Of a DNA stretch of 64,000 nt, positions 31,514-42,200 are shown piece by piece (the stretch's first letter is position 1; every line of letters begins with the position of its first letter). This DNA comes from Algibacter mikhailovii (lineage in GTDB: Bacteria > Bacteroidota > Bacteroidia > Flavobacteriales > Flavobacteriaceae). The notes beneath the pieces are model-generated. The model worked only from the letters and a program-made list of their open reading frames with translations. It was not told where the DNA came from and did no database searches. The stretch lies in assembly GCF_014651495.1 (NCBI RefSeq), contig NZ_BMWZ01000008.1, forward strand, positions 1 through 64,000. The letters run 5' to 3'. Position numbers and translations under genes: made by a program.

Positions 31514-31743
31514 GGTTTGCTAGGTTATTAATACAACGTCAGCGTCCTATAAATGGATACCCTGCTATGTGGAGATTAAGCTATAAAATTTTTATGCCAG
31601 ATGCTAAGAATGGTGAAAAAGGATTAATTTTGCCAAGCCTTTACTGGGCAAAACCTAGATAAGAAGCGTCTTAGGCGTTTTAAGTCGCCATGAAATGATC
31701 TAACAACAAGTAAAACCTAGCAACTCATAAAAAGAATCAAACC

Positions 31744-32691
31744 ATGAGTAATACAATAACAGATACCAATTTTAAATTCCCAGGTCAAAAAAGCTTATAC
31801 AAGGGTAAAGTTAGAGCTGTTTATAATATCAATGATGAAGAACTGGTCATGGTAGCCACCGATAGGCTTTCAGCATTTGATGTTGTCATGCCCAAAGGCA
31901 TCCCATACAAGGGGCAAATATTAAATCAGATTGCCACTAAAATGATGGCAGCTACTGAAGATTTAGTACCCAATTGGTTAACCGCAACTCCAGACCCTAA
32001 TGTGGCTGTAGGGCATTTATGTGAACCTTTTAAGGTAGAAATGGTGATTCGTGGCTATATGTCTGGTCATGCGGCTCGGGAGTACAAGGCAGGTAAGCGT
32101 ATGCTTTGCGGTGTGCCAATGCCAGAGGGTATGAAGGAGAATGATGCTTTTCCAGAGCCTATAATTACACCAGCCACAAAGGCCGAAATGGGTGACCATG
32201 ACGAGGATATTTCACGTGAGGACATTTTAGCAAAAGGTATTGTTAGTGAAGCTGATTATATAGTTTTAGAAGATTATACCCGTAAATTATTCCAGCGTGG
32301 TACTGAAATAGCAGCATCAAGAGGTCTTATTTTAGTCGATACAAAATATGAATTTGGAAAAACTAAAGACGGTCAAATTGTTCTAATTGATGAAATTCAT
32401 ACCCCTGATTCTTCACGTTATTTTTATGCTGATGGCTACCAAGAACGCCAAGACAAAGGAGAAACGCAAAAACAACTTAGTAAGGAGTTTGTGCGCCAGT
32501 GGTTAATAGCCAATAACTTTCAAGGTTTAGAAGGGCAAACTGTACCCGTTATGAGTGATGAATACATTGAAAGTGTTAGCGCACGCTATATTGAACTTTA
32601 TGAAAACATTACAGGAGAAACCTTTGTTAAGGCAGATGTGAGTAATATTCAAGAACGTATTGAAACTAATGTTTTAGCTTATTTGAAGTAG
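31744..32691 (+). CDS. purC: SAICAR synthase
   Basis: 315 residues. Ligates aspartate to CAIR using ATP in purine synthesis. Family motifs: [14 protein letters not shown] at the N-terminus, [28 protein letters not shown] and [15 protein letters not shown]. The length (about 310) fits the longer yeast-like SAICAR synthases rather than the 240-residue E. coli form. The 230 bases upstream hold no recognised riboswitch. Confidence 0.96.
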   Translation: MSNTITDTNFKFPGQKSLYKGKVRAVYNINDEELVMVATDRLSAFDVVMPKGIPYKGQILNQIATKMMAATEDLVPNWLTATPDPNVAVGHLCEPFKVEMVIRGYMSGHAAREYKAGKRMLCGVPMPEGMKENDAFPEPIITPATKAEMGDHDEDISREDILAKGIVSEADYIVLEDYTRKLFQRGTEIAASRGLILVDTKYEFGKTKDGQIVLIDEIHTPDSSRYFYADGYQERQDKGETQKQLSKEFVRQWLIANNFQGLEGQTVPVMSDEYIESVSARYIELYENITGETFVKADVSNIQERIETNVLAYLK

Positions 32692-32760
32692 GTGAATATC
32701 AAACTTTAATAAATACCTTAAAGGAATTGGTGTTTTATAAATAATAATATTAAGATAATA

Positions 32761-33912
32761 ATGTCTAAAAAGGTTTTTGTTTCAGGTTGTTTTGATATGT
32801 TACATAGTGGGCATATTGCATTTTTTAAAGAAGCTGCGACGTTTGGAGAATTGTATGTCGGGATTGGGTCTGATGCTACTGTTGCAGAATTAAAGGGCAG
32901 ACAAACTATAAATTCTGAGCAAGAGCGTATTTATATGATTAATGCCATTAGATACGTAAACGAGGCCTTTGTAAATTCCGGTTCAGGTATTTTAGATTTT
33001 AAAGAGGATCTTGTTAAGTTAAAACCCGACTATTTTATTGTTAATGAAGATGGTTTTACTCCTGAAAAACGAGAGCTCTGTGACAGTTTGGGTATTGAAT
33101 TAAAACTATTGGAAAGGATACCGGAAAAAGGGTTACCAGAACGTTCAACAACGGCTATTCGGTCGGCAGGAAATTGCGCATTACCTTATAGAATTGATTT
33201 AGCCGGGACATGGATAGATCAACCATATGTATCAAAATATGGCACAGGTTGGGCCATCACCTTATCTTTAGAGCCTATTATTGAGTATAATGAAAGATGT
33301 GGTATGTCTACATCTACTCGAAATGCGGCAAAAAAAATATGGCCATATTATTTACCATTGGACAAGCCTAAAAAGTTGGCAGAAATCTTGTTTAAGTATG
33401 AAAACGATCCGGGATCAACCATGATTTCTGGCGCGCAAGATGCTATTGGCATTTGTATGCCAGGTTTGGTGCGGCATAAATATGATAACGCCTATTGGCC
33501 AATTGATTTTGAATCCATCCATAATGAATCAGTGCTTTCATGGTTAGAAGATCATATTTATATGCGCTTGTTATGGCCAAGAGAACCAGGTTTGCATCTT
33601 TTGAAAGAGACCCATATCAATGAAAATAATGTAAAGGCACTTGCCCATGCTGCTGATGAGGTCTGGGAAGCCATTAAAAATAAGGACCTACAAAAATTTG
33701 CTGAGAGTTTTTTGAAATCGTTTCATGCGCAAACCAAGATGTTTCCAGCCATGGTTAATGATAGGATTCATAATGAAATTGCTAAATATAAAGACGACGT
33801 CTTAGCATGGAAATTAGCAGGTGCAGGCGGAGGAGGTTACTTAATTTTGGTGTCCGATAAACCTGTAGAAGGCGCCATGCGTATTAAAATTAGAAGAAAG
33901 GAAACGTTTTAA
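32761..33912 (+). CDS. Cytidylyl/adenylyltransferase fused to a GHMP-kinase-like domain
   Basis: 383 residues. Residues 1-135 are a nucleotidyltransferase of the RfaE/TagD type: GCFDMLHSGH (HxGH at 15-18) and ERSTTAIRS near 128-136 as the C-terminal phosphate motif. Residues 138-383 resemble a GHMP sugar kinase: CALPYRIDLAGTW (motif 1) and WKLAGAGGGGYLILVS near 354-369 (motif 3). The glycine-rich ATP loop (motif 2, PxxxGLGSSS) is missing; in its place is DPGSTMISGAQDAIGI. It may make a nucleotide-activated sugar, but the second half may not be a working kinase. No other sugar or envelope gene is adjacent, and a terminator follows. I do not know a characterised homologue. Confidence 0.8.
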   Translation: MSKKVFVSGCFDMLHSGHIAFFKEAATFGELYVGIGSDATVAELKGRQTINSEQERIYMINAIRYVNEAFVNSGSGILDFKEDLVKLKPDYFIVNEDGFTPEKRELCDSLGIELKLLERIPEKGLPERSTTAIRSAGNCALPYRIDLAGTWIDQPYVSKYGTGWAITLSLEPIIEYNERCGMSTSTRNAAKKIWPYYLPLDKPKKLAEILFKYENDPGSTMISGAQDAIGICMPGLVRHKYDNAYWPIDFESIHNESVLSWLEDHIYMRLLWPREPGLHLLKETHINENNVKALAHAADEVWEAIKNKDLQKFAESFLKSFHAQTKMFPAMVNDRIHNEIAKYKDDVLAWKLAGAGGGGYLILVSDKPVEGAMRIKIRRKETF

Positions 33913-33943
33913 GTACCATACGGCTCGAATGACAAAATAGTAT

Positions 33944-33978
33944 AAAAGACCTTGCTTTGCAGCAAGGTCTTTTTTGTT
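33944..33978 (+). terminator. Intrinsic terminator after the nucleotidyltransferase fusion gene
   Basis: Perfect 10-bp stem AGACCTTGCT / AGCAAGGTCT (33947-33956 with 33961-33970), four-base loop, T-rich tail. Confidence 0.92.
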
Positions 33979-34181
33979 TTTTATATAAGTTTTGTTGGCA
34001 TTAAAAGAATTAACATGGTCATGTGTTTTATCTGAATAGGTTCTGGGGATTAGATTTTTTAATAGTTTAGACTGAGAATTACTTAGATATTTGAATGCGA
34101 TTTATTTATCTTGTTAATTGTTAAGTCATAAGGCTACCCACGGTCAGCGCCTATTGCCACGACCTTTTTGTTTAGATTTTT

Positions 34182-35579
34182 TTATAACGGGCAGAACGAC
34201 ACTAAAAGTGCTTGTAATATAAAAAGTAAGCTAAAGGGGAGTACTAAATAGCCCATAATGTCACGGGCTTGTATTTTTATACCAGCCGCCATGACGGGTA
34301 AGACTAGTAATAAATAGAACGGTTGTAATAAGTTACTTAAACTTTCACCATAGGCTACAGACATTGAGGCTCTAGAAATCATGGCGGTAACAGTTTCATT
34401 GGGTAAACCATTCCCTATTTCTTTAACCGCGTTAATAATACTCGGCCCAACCACAGCAAATTCACCACCAGCAGAAGGTATGGCAAAATTGACAAATGCT
34501 CCAGTGATATAAGCAAAAAACGGATAGGTATTTACACTAGCTTGGGCGGCTAATATTTGTCCTAGTTTTTCACCCAGTCCCGTATATATCATTATGCCCA
34601 TAATACCTTCGTAGAACGGGTACTGAAATAAAATACCTGATATATTGCTGCTTGCCTTTTTCATTGATATCACATAGCGCATCGGGGTTCTATGCAGTAA
34701 GACCCCTGCAATTATGAATATGAAAATCATGATATTGAAATTCAAATCAAAGCCTTTTGTTTTAAAATGATAAAAGATATACGTCAAGCCCATTATGACA
34801 AGAATTAAAGGCAGTACATGACTGTTGTTTATAATGTCAGAATAGGATTTAAAAGGTAATTTTAAACTTAAAGCCTCTTCTTTTATGGTTGGGGTTTTTG
34901 CGGCTTGTTTAGCAATCATTAAATCTGTTATTTCTTTATTTTGGGCATGCTTTGGTCGCAGAAGCACTAATAGCAGTGGTGTGGCAATGAGTAGGGTTAT
35001 AATCATTGTAATATTTAGGGTGGACCCCAAGGTATATGCCGTTGGAATAACATGTGTGAGTACCCCTGATTGAATCAAAAAATTACCTTCCGTGTTGAGG
35101 AGCAAGGGAATTGAACTTGAAAATCCAGCCACCCAAATACCACAAGATATGTAAACACAGCCAATTAAATAGGGATAGTTTATCCCCTTGACACGTAAAG
35201 CTAAAGCTCTTGCTAGTACGCAGGTAATAACCACCCATCCAAAACTTACAAGGGTCAATAATGAGCCTATAATAATCACGAAGATGTTGACCTGTTTTGG
35301 CGTATGTATATACTTGGTAAACGCATCTATACCTTTTTTTATAATAGGGGATAGGGCAATGCTAAATCCTGTAATAATGATAAGCACAACTTGCATAGCA
35401 AATGCTAATAAATCAAAAAAACCATCATACCATGCCGTTATTATTTTTAAAGGGGTAGCGCCAATCCAAAGGAAAGCAGTAAGGGCAGTTATCAACGTTA
35501 AGAGCATTGCAAATACAAATGCGTTGGGCATATATTTTAAAAACAGATGCGTGAGTTTTTCTCCTAGTTTATCAATCAT
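34182..35579 (-). CDS. Short-chain fatty acid transporter, AtoE family
   Basis: 465 residues with about 12 hydrophobic segments. The opening MIDKLGEKLTHLFLKYMPNAFVFAMLLTL and the motifs FGWVVITCVLARALA and FAIPSAGGEFAVVGPSII fit the AtoE short-chain fatty acid permease family, which imports acetoacetate or butyrate. No AtoDAB-type CoA transferase is nearby, so the substrate is inferred. Single gene with a good promoter. Confidence 0.88.
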   Translation of the reverse strand: MIDKLGEKLTHLFLKYMPNAFVFAMLLTLITALTAFLWIGATPLKIITAWYDGFFDLLAFAMQVVLIIITGFSIALSPIIKKGIDAFTKYIHTPKQVNIFVIIIGSLLTLVSFGWVVITCVLARALALRVKGINYPYLIGCVYISCGIWVAGFSSSIPLLLNTEGNFLIQSGVLTHVIPTAYTLGSTLNITMIITLLIATPLLLVLLRPKHAQNKEITDLMIAKQAAKTPTIKEEALSLKLPFKSYSDIINNSHVLPLILVIMGLTYIFYHFKTKGFDLNFNIMIFIFIIAGVLLHRTPMRYVISMKKASSNISGILFQYPFYEGIMGIMIYTGLGEKLGQILAAQASVNTYPFFAYITGAFVNFAIPSAGGEFAVVGPSIINAVKEIGNGLPNETVTAMISRASMSVAYGESLSNLLQPFYLLLVLPVMAAGIKIQARDIMGYLVLPFSLLFILQALLVSFCPL

Positions 35580-35609
35580 AATTTACGTTTAAATCCCCAT
35601 TATATTTCG

Positions 35610-35638
35610 CAAATGTATTTATACGCTTGCGCCATCAA
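35610..35638 (-). promoter_or_regulatory. Promoter of the AtoE-like transporter gene
   Basis: TTG, 18 bases, TACATTTG on the minus strand, about 30 bases before the start codon. Confidence 0.68.
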
Positions 35639-35706
35639 TTTCCCTTTAGGTAAATGGTTTAAGTAGATAAGCTAAGTTATAATTTAAAAATGACACCAAA
35701 AGGTGC

Positions 35707-37446
35707 CTATTTTTTATAGAATTTCCAGGAGCTTTCAAAATTTTTATCCAATGGTATGTCCATAAGTAAAGCCCTAACCATTTCCACGGGCATATTATTT
35801 TCATGTAAGATGGTATCATGAAATGTTTTGTAGGTCATTTTACCACTATCTACCAATTCTGTTTTTAGCTTATAAAATTGCAGAGCACCTATCATATAAG
35901 CTATTTGGTATAATGGGCCGTAATTACCGGTAAAAGAACGTCTTACTTCGCCTTCAGCGGTGGCGCGTTCATGACCAACCTTGTCCACTAAATAGTCAAT
36001 ACATTGCTGTGGGGTCCAAGCTCCTAAATGGTAGTTAAGCGAAAAGATAATGCGTGCGCAACGGTGCATTCTCCAAAATAACATACCTATACGGTCTTCA
36101 GGTGACTGCGCGAAGCCTTCATCCCATAGAATCATTTCCCAATATAAAGCCCATCCTTCACCCCAAAAAGGCGTGTTATAAAATCGATACGCCTTGTATC
36201 TTTTGTTCATAAATTGCTGTAAATGATGACCAGCTATGAGTTCATGGTGCAATACTGCCCTTGCAAAATGTGGGTTATTACCTCTCAAACTCATTAATTT
36301 GTCTTCATGGCTCATACTATTTGTTGGATAGGCAATTTGAAGTTCTTCACCGCCTAAGAAAAATGGTGCAATTAATTGACGTTTGGGTGAAAGCATAGTC
36401 ATCCGCCAAGTTTCCTCAGCAATAGTTGGTATTGTAAGGAGATCCTTTGATTTTAGAAAGGTTACAGATTCATTGTAAAGCTTGTACATGGCTGCGGGTT
36501 GCTGACCTACTGGCACATAGGATTGTTTTATTTTTTCCTGAGCATCTTTCCAGTGGTCGCCAAAGCCCATATCATTAGAGGCTTTTAATAGTTCTGTTTC
36601 ACACCAAGCAAACTCTTTCATGGCTATTTCAACCAGTTCTTCAGGCGTATAGGGAATCATTTCATTTTTAAGACGCCTGAGAATTTCTGTCTTTCCTATT
36701 GGATTTCCTCGTATGCCGCTGCCATCATCTTTTGGCATTGTACTATAGTCAACCTTAGATTTTATGAGCTCTGCATAATCTTCCAAGGCATTGTTCAAGG
36801 TTTTATAGGGCGTTTCAACCCACCATGTGAATTGAGGATCATAATTATTATAAAACTCATAGACCCTTTTTAATGCCATTTTTTGTCCTGAAATAATGCC
36901 TACGGCTCTTTTTGTCAAAGCTTTTGAAAACGTAATATTACCGGCTTTTAGGGTTTCTGAATGCCTGTGTAAAGTATCTGTTATGCTATTTAGTTGACCA
37001 GCAACTTTTACCCAATCCATTTGTTTTCCTCGTCTTCTTTGCTTTTCAAGCTCATAGAGTGGTTCCCCAAAACCTATCCATTTATAGAGTAAATCGTATT
37101 CTTTTTGTTCCGTACTGAGCTCAAATAATTTAATTACAAGGTGTTGCTTAATTAATATATAATCCACTTTGCCATCTCTCGATAATTGATCAAATTGAAG
37201 CGCATCAAGTTTTGAAATATAGTCTTTGGAGAGTGTTTCAAATCGCTTTCTTTTTTCAGGAGAATTTTGAATAACATAAAACCGAGATAAACTATTATAA
37301 TCTTGTTGATATGTATTTGCTAATTGAAACAGCTCACTAATAGGTTTTTGATTATTTGAGGGTTTCTGTGCATTGGATTTTTCAGCACTAATTACAAGGA
37401 AGCAAATCGTAATTATGAAGTGTAATACTGTTTTCATCTTTATCAT
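35707..37446 (-). CDS. DUF885 family exported protein (putative metallopeptidase)
   Basis: 579 residues. A signal peptide (about 1-26, ending SNAQ) is followed by a long alpha-helical domain. The motif HHELIAGHHLQQFM near residue 397 contains HExxGH, which together with downstream GWALYWEMILWDEGF gives a zinc-peptidase-like set as in DUF885, a family distantly like M32/M3 enzymes. The catalytic role is not proven for most members. It is 6 bases after an M28 peptidase gene, so the two form an operon, probably for peptide degradation in the envelope. An ATG three codons in (37437) is an equally possible start. Confidence 0.85.
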   Translation of the reverse strand: MIKMKTVLHFIITICFLVISAEKSNAQKPSNNQKPISELFQLANTYQQDYNSLSRFYVIQNSPEKRKRFETLSKDYISKLDALQFDQLSRDGKVDYILIKQHLVIKLFELSTEQKEYDLLYKWIGFGEPLYELEKQRRRGKQMDWVKVAGQLNSITDTLHRHSETLKAGNITFSKALTKRAVGIISGQKMALKRVYEFYNNYDPQFTWWVETPYKTLNNALEDYAELIKSKVDYSTMPKDDGSGIRGNPIGKTEILRRLKNEMIPYTPEELVEIAMKEFAWCETELLKASNDMGFGDHWKDAQEKIKQSYVPVGQQPAAMYKLYNESVTFLKSKDLLTIPTIAEETWRMTMLSPKRQLIAPFFLGGEELQIAYPTNSMSHEDKLMSLRGNNPHFARAVLHHELIAGHHLQQFMNKRYKAYRFYNTPFWGEGWALYWEMILWDEGFAQSPEDRIGMLFWRMHRCARIIFSLNYHLGAWTPQQCIDYLVDKVGHERATAEGEVRRSFTGNYGPLYQIAYMIGALQFYKLKTELVDSGKMTYKTFHDTILHENNMPVEMVRALLMDIPLDKNFESSWKFYKK

Positions 37447-37452
37447 TTTTAA

Positions 37453-39117
37453 TTATGAGCTGATTATTTTAATATAACATAGGACCGCTAAACCCAATAC
37501 AAGTAATGCCAACGACATTTTGCGCTTATAAGCATACTGGGTCAATACACTTGTTAATAGACCCATTATCAAAGTGATAAGCAGTGTAGATGACAGGATT
37601 AAACGCGGACCAATAGCAAGCGGCAAGAATTTTATCATGGGGGCTAAAATAACAAGCATTGGTACAGCCAATACGGTTGTACTAAGTAGTGTTGGTTTAT
37701 TTGTTTTGATCATGAGTAACAAACTAATTAAAGCACAGAAAACAGGTATGATAAAATAAGCGGCGCCTTTTAAATATAGGGCAATAGGGATGTTTAATAA
37801 AATCCAAAACAGTAAAGGAGCAACAAGGTAACTAGTTTGCTTTGCTTCAAACCGACAACCGAAGGCTAGAAGTTGCATGTATATGGCCATGCAGATAAGA
37901 ACAAAAGCCAATGTATACAGGTGTCCATAAAGCGGAAACCGGGAGGCATTTAAATCAGGAAAGAGTTTTACACCTAGGTATCCAATACCACCCGAGAGTA
38001 ATAGCCCCAATAAAAATACCAGAAATCCTATGCCAATGGCTTTCCAAGACAATTTATTTAAATGAAACCCGTAAAAAAGAAGTCCTATGAAAACAATTAT
38101 GGATAGAAACAATGCCGGTAAAATTAAACCGTAGGAATATTTAAGCATGCCTATTACGGGAATGTTAAAAAATACAACATCATTCTTAGTTTTAATTTGG
38201 GCGAGATCGGTATTAGCACAGACTTCTATTAAAGGAAGCAAATAAAAGCCCTGATGTTGTACAGATTTCAAACTTGTATGCTCATAATTATCACTAGGGC
38301 GATGGTAGTTATGATGCTCGTCTATAAAAGCAAAAAGAAAGCCATCAATATCTAGCTTTTCTCTTAAAACACTTGAATCACCATCATTAGGCATCCGTTT
38401 ATAAATACTGTAGAACAGGGAGGTCCCTAACGGGTATTTTAAGCCTGCTTTAGTATATAGTGCCATCATGTTGGCATTTCCGTTATTTGTTTCAACCAAG
38501 GTAAAACTCGGTCCTGCTGTACCCCGGGCTTCTAAATTAATGGCAAATCCTACTTCTTTTGCCCATGGATGTTTATTTGCAAAAAGTTTGGCACCTAGTA
38601 GGCCTTGTTCTTCGCCATCAGTGAAAAGGATAATAATATCATTTAAGGCCTTTTTTCCAGTTGATAAATGCGCCCGAATAGCCTCTAAAACAGAGGCAAC
38701 GCCACTAGCATCATCAGCAGCACCGTAGGAGTATTGGGCACTATCATAATGTGATAAAACTAATAATGCTTTGCCTTTTTTAGTACCTTTAATTCTAGCA
38801 ATTATATTGTTTAGTTCAATGTTTTTATTGGCTTCATAACGTGATTTTGCCGAATCTGTTTGAATTTGAAATTCCAGTCCTAATGCGGTTAATTGCGACG
38901 TGACATAGTTTTTAACTAATTTTATTTCTGGACTTCCCGAGGGGTGAATGGTTTTACTCATGGCCTTGATATGGCGGGCAGCTCTTTCAGCCGAAAACGC
39001 AGTCTCAGGTGCATTGCTCGGTACAATACTTCGCGGCATTAATGTATAATAGCTTAGTAATACCGATAGAATCAGTATGACCAGGGAAATTCCAGTATTA
39101 CGGTTTTTTATATGCAT
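37453..39117 (-). CDS. M28 peptidase with C-terminal multi-pass membrane domain
   Basis: 554 residues. A signal anchor (about 10-26) leads to an M28 zinc peptidase domain (about 45-305) with ligands in LSHYDSAQ (His), GAADDASGVAS (Asp), FTDGEEQGLLGA (Glu pair), INLEARG (Glu) and HHNYHRPSDN (His). About eight transmembrane helices fill the rest (about 330-552). The layout recalls vacuolar Pff1-type and ERMP1 peptidases. The active site faces the periplasm if the N-terminal anchor is in-to-out. Operon with the DUF885 gene downstream. Confidence 0.88.
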   Translation of the reverse strand: MHIKNRNTGISLVILILSVLLSYYTLMPRSIVPSNAPETAFSAERAARHIKAMSKTIHPSGSPEIKLVKNYVTSQLTALGLEFQIQTDSAKSRYEANKNIELNNIIARIKGTKKGKALLVLSHYDSAQYSYGAADDASGVASVLEAIRAHLSTGKKALNDIIILFTDGEEQGLLGAKLFANKHPWAKEVGFAINLEARGTAGPSFTLVETNNGNANMMALYTKAGLKYPLGTSLFYSIYKRMPNDGDSSVLREKLDIDGFLFAFIDEHHNYHRPSDNYEHTSLKSVQHQGFYLLPLIEVCANTDLAQIKTKNDVVFFNIPVIGMLKYSYGLILPALFLSIIVFIGLLFYGFHLNKLSWKAIGIGFLVFLLGLLLSGGIGYLGVKLFPDLNASRFPLYGHLYTLAFVLICMAIYMQLLAFGCRFEAKQTSYLVAPLLFWILLNIPIALYLKGAAYFIIPVFCALISLLLMIKTNKPTLLSTTVLAVPMLVILAPMIKFLPLAIGPRLILSSTLLITLIMGLLTSVLTQYAYKRKMSLALLVLGLAVLCYIKIISS

Positions 39118-39298
39118 GGTTTAACTTCTAGATCTAACTAGTGAATGGCATTAAAGTGATGTTTTAAATTAGCGCAAGCCGAGGCCCTAAGACTATGGTT
39201 TGTTATCTATATTTTTAGAATTACGCATAGTCCATATGGTCCTAAATGGTATTACTCCCTTTTTCTCTTCTTTAAATATACACAGTTTACTTCTCTAA

Positions 39299-42200
39299 TT
39301 AGTCATCGATATAAGGACCATGAGAAGCGTTCAATACATCTTCTAAGCTATCTAAAGATTTTTGAATACCACTTAATTCATCTTCTGCCTTTGATATCAT
39401 TTGGTCTATAATTTGAATTTGCTTTTTATTCGTTTCTGTTGGTCCATAGGTAGAACGACCCAAACTCAGATAAATAGTGAAAATCTTTTCCATTACAGTG
39501 GGTGGGTTTTTTTCTCCTATTTCTAGTTTTGCCTGGTTACCATAGAACGCCGTTTTTAACGTATTGTATTGATTTTTTACGGCTTCCAATTTAACCAGAC
39601 CTTGCTCAGGATGTACTGTACTTTGCATTAAGGCTTTAGACATAGCTTTTATTTTTTGCTCGGTTTTGGTTAGGGCTTTATCTATGGCACTAGCTCTTTT
39701 GGCGGTAGCTTCATAAGTACGCCAAAAATCGGAAGCTTCTTCTGGTGACGCCCCTTCAAGAGATCCTTTATAAAGAGGTTTGACATTAAATTCTACAGGT
39801 TGGTCGAGCTGTTTTACCGAGCCATTATGTGCCAAATACATGGATGTAGTATAGACCCCGGGCGCAGCTAATAATCCTTTATTTTGATCTGAAATGTTCT
39901 TCGGTTTTCCTTCTTTTAGTGCTATGGGATTATGATTAGGATATCTTAAATCCCAGGCGGTTCTATTCACCCCAGATTTTGCATCTTTATAAATGGTTCT
40001 TACTACCTCGCCAGATTTGTTTTTTACTACAAAAATAAGCTGAGGTTTTTGTTCAAGTTTTTCCGCTTCTAGGGCTTCCCATCCTGAAAAAGGAATGTTG
40101 TCGTTTTTAAGACTTTCTTCCTTGGTTTGGCGCTCCTTTTTTTTCATTATGGGCGCCTCTTTTAGGTAATAGGTAAAGATAGCCCCAAACTCAGGGTTAG
40201 CTGCTACAAAGTGCGAGTCACCTTGACTTCCTTTGTCTTTTTCAAAACTTAGGTGCGACTGCTCAATGTACCACCAGGCATCTCGTATAGGAAATAATTT
40301 CGCTTCAGAATTTAAATCAGATTCTGTTACCTGTCTTAAAGCCGAAAAATCATCAAGAATATAAAAACCACGACCAAAAGATGCTGCTACCAAATCATTT
40401 TCCCTTTTTTGTATGGCCAAATCTCTAAAAGAAATTGTGGGCACATTACCTTTTAAAGCCGTCCATGTTACACCATGATTCACTGAAAAGAATAAGCCAA
40501 ATTCAGTACCTATAAATAATAGGTTAGGAGCCATGTGATCTTGAACCAAGCGCCAAACTAAATGATTGTCTGGAATATTATCTGATAACGATTTCCATGA
40601 TTTTCCTTTATTAGTACTTTTGAATAAATAAGGTTTGAAGTCCCCATACTTATGATTGTCCAAAGCCACATATACAACATTCGCATCATGTAGGTCGGCT
40701 TTAATATCATTTACAAAGGCAGTACTTGGTACATTTGGTAATTGACTTACCTTGATTTGTCGCCAATTATCGCCGTCATTTTCGGTAATGTTAATATAGC
40801 CATCATCAGTTCCTGCATAAATCAGACCTTTTTGCTGAGGTGATTCTGAAAGCGATGTAATGGTATTATAGTTAGACATGGCATAAACATCCCAAGCATT
40901 GTCCCAAGATTGTTGTTTGCCCATTATGGGTAATGTAAGTCGCTCTTCGTTTTTAGTTAAGTCTCCAGATATGGCGGTCCAAGAATCACCGCGGTTTTCC
41001 GATTTCCAAACGCGTTGGGAAGCAAAATAAATAGTTGAAGGTTTATGAGGACTTACCAAAATTGGTGCATCCCAATTAAAACGCTCAATAGCGTCCCCTG
41101 GTTCAGGTTGAGGTTGAATGTCTACAGCTTCTCCCGTTTTCATATCTAAACGCGACAGTGTGCCTTCTTGACGCTCAGCATATACAATATTAAGATTTCC
41201 GGGTTCGGTAGCCGGTTGGTGACCATCCCAATTTAAAACTACACGCCAATCACTATTCTGAATGCCATGAAGGTTGTTTGTGCGCGACGGACCTCTTTCG
41301 GTACTGTTATCTTGTGTTCCCCCGTAAATATTATAAAAGGGCTTTGCATCATCAACGGCGAGTTTATAGAATTGCGTCACGGGTAAGTTTTCAATATATT
41401 TCCATGATTTGGTTAAATCAAAGGATTCGTATAAGCCCCCATCGGTTCCTACTAAAAGGTAATTAGGATCATTTTTTCTAAAAGCGATGGCGTGATTATC
41501 CCCATGCTTATTTTTGTTATTCATTCTGTAAAAGGTTTTTCCGCCATCCTCAGAAATTTGCATGGTATTATCCATAAGATACAATCGATCTTTTTGATGT
41601 GGTGAAGCAAATAATTCTTGATAGTAATGCGGTCCTGTACCCCCCGTTATTGTATTAGATTGTTTTGTCCAAGAACTTCCGCCATCATTAGAGCGGTATA
41701 AACCACCTTTTTTGCGGTCTAATTCAAGAGCAGCATATAGCACGTCTGGATTTTGCGGCGAAATAGTTAAGCCTGTTTTTCCAAAACCAGTTTTAGGTAA
41801 ACCATTGGTTAATTTCTCCCAGGAATCACCGCCATCATCACTGCGATATAATGCAGATCCTGGGCCATTACCCATGTAAGCGGCTACCGTTCTATGACGT
41901 TGCCAGGTAGCGGCATACATTCTATCTGGGTTTCTGGGGTCATAAACTAATTCGGTAACACCAGTCCATGCATCATCCCCAAGTGTTTTTGTCCAAGTTT
42001 TACCGGCATCGATACTCTTATACAAGCCGCGTTCATCCCCTTTGTTCCAAAGTGGGCCTTGCGCGGTTACCCAAATGACATTACTGTTTTCAGGGTGCAC
42101 AATCACCCGTGAAATGTGTTGTGTTTTTTTAAGACCCATATTGGTCCATGTTTTACCGCCGTTGGTACTTCTATAAACCCCATCACCAAAACCAACATGG

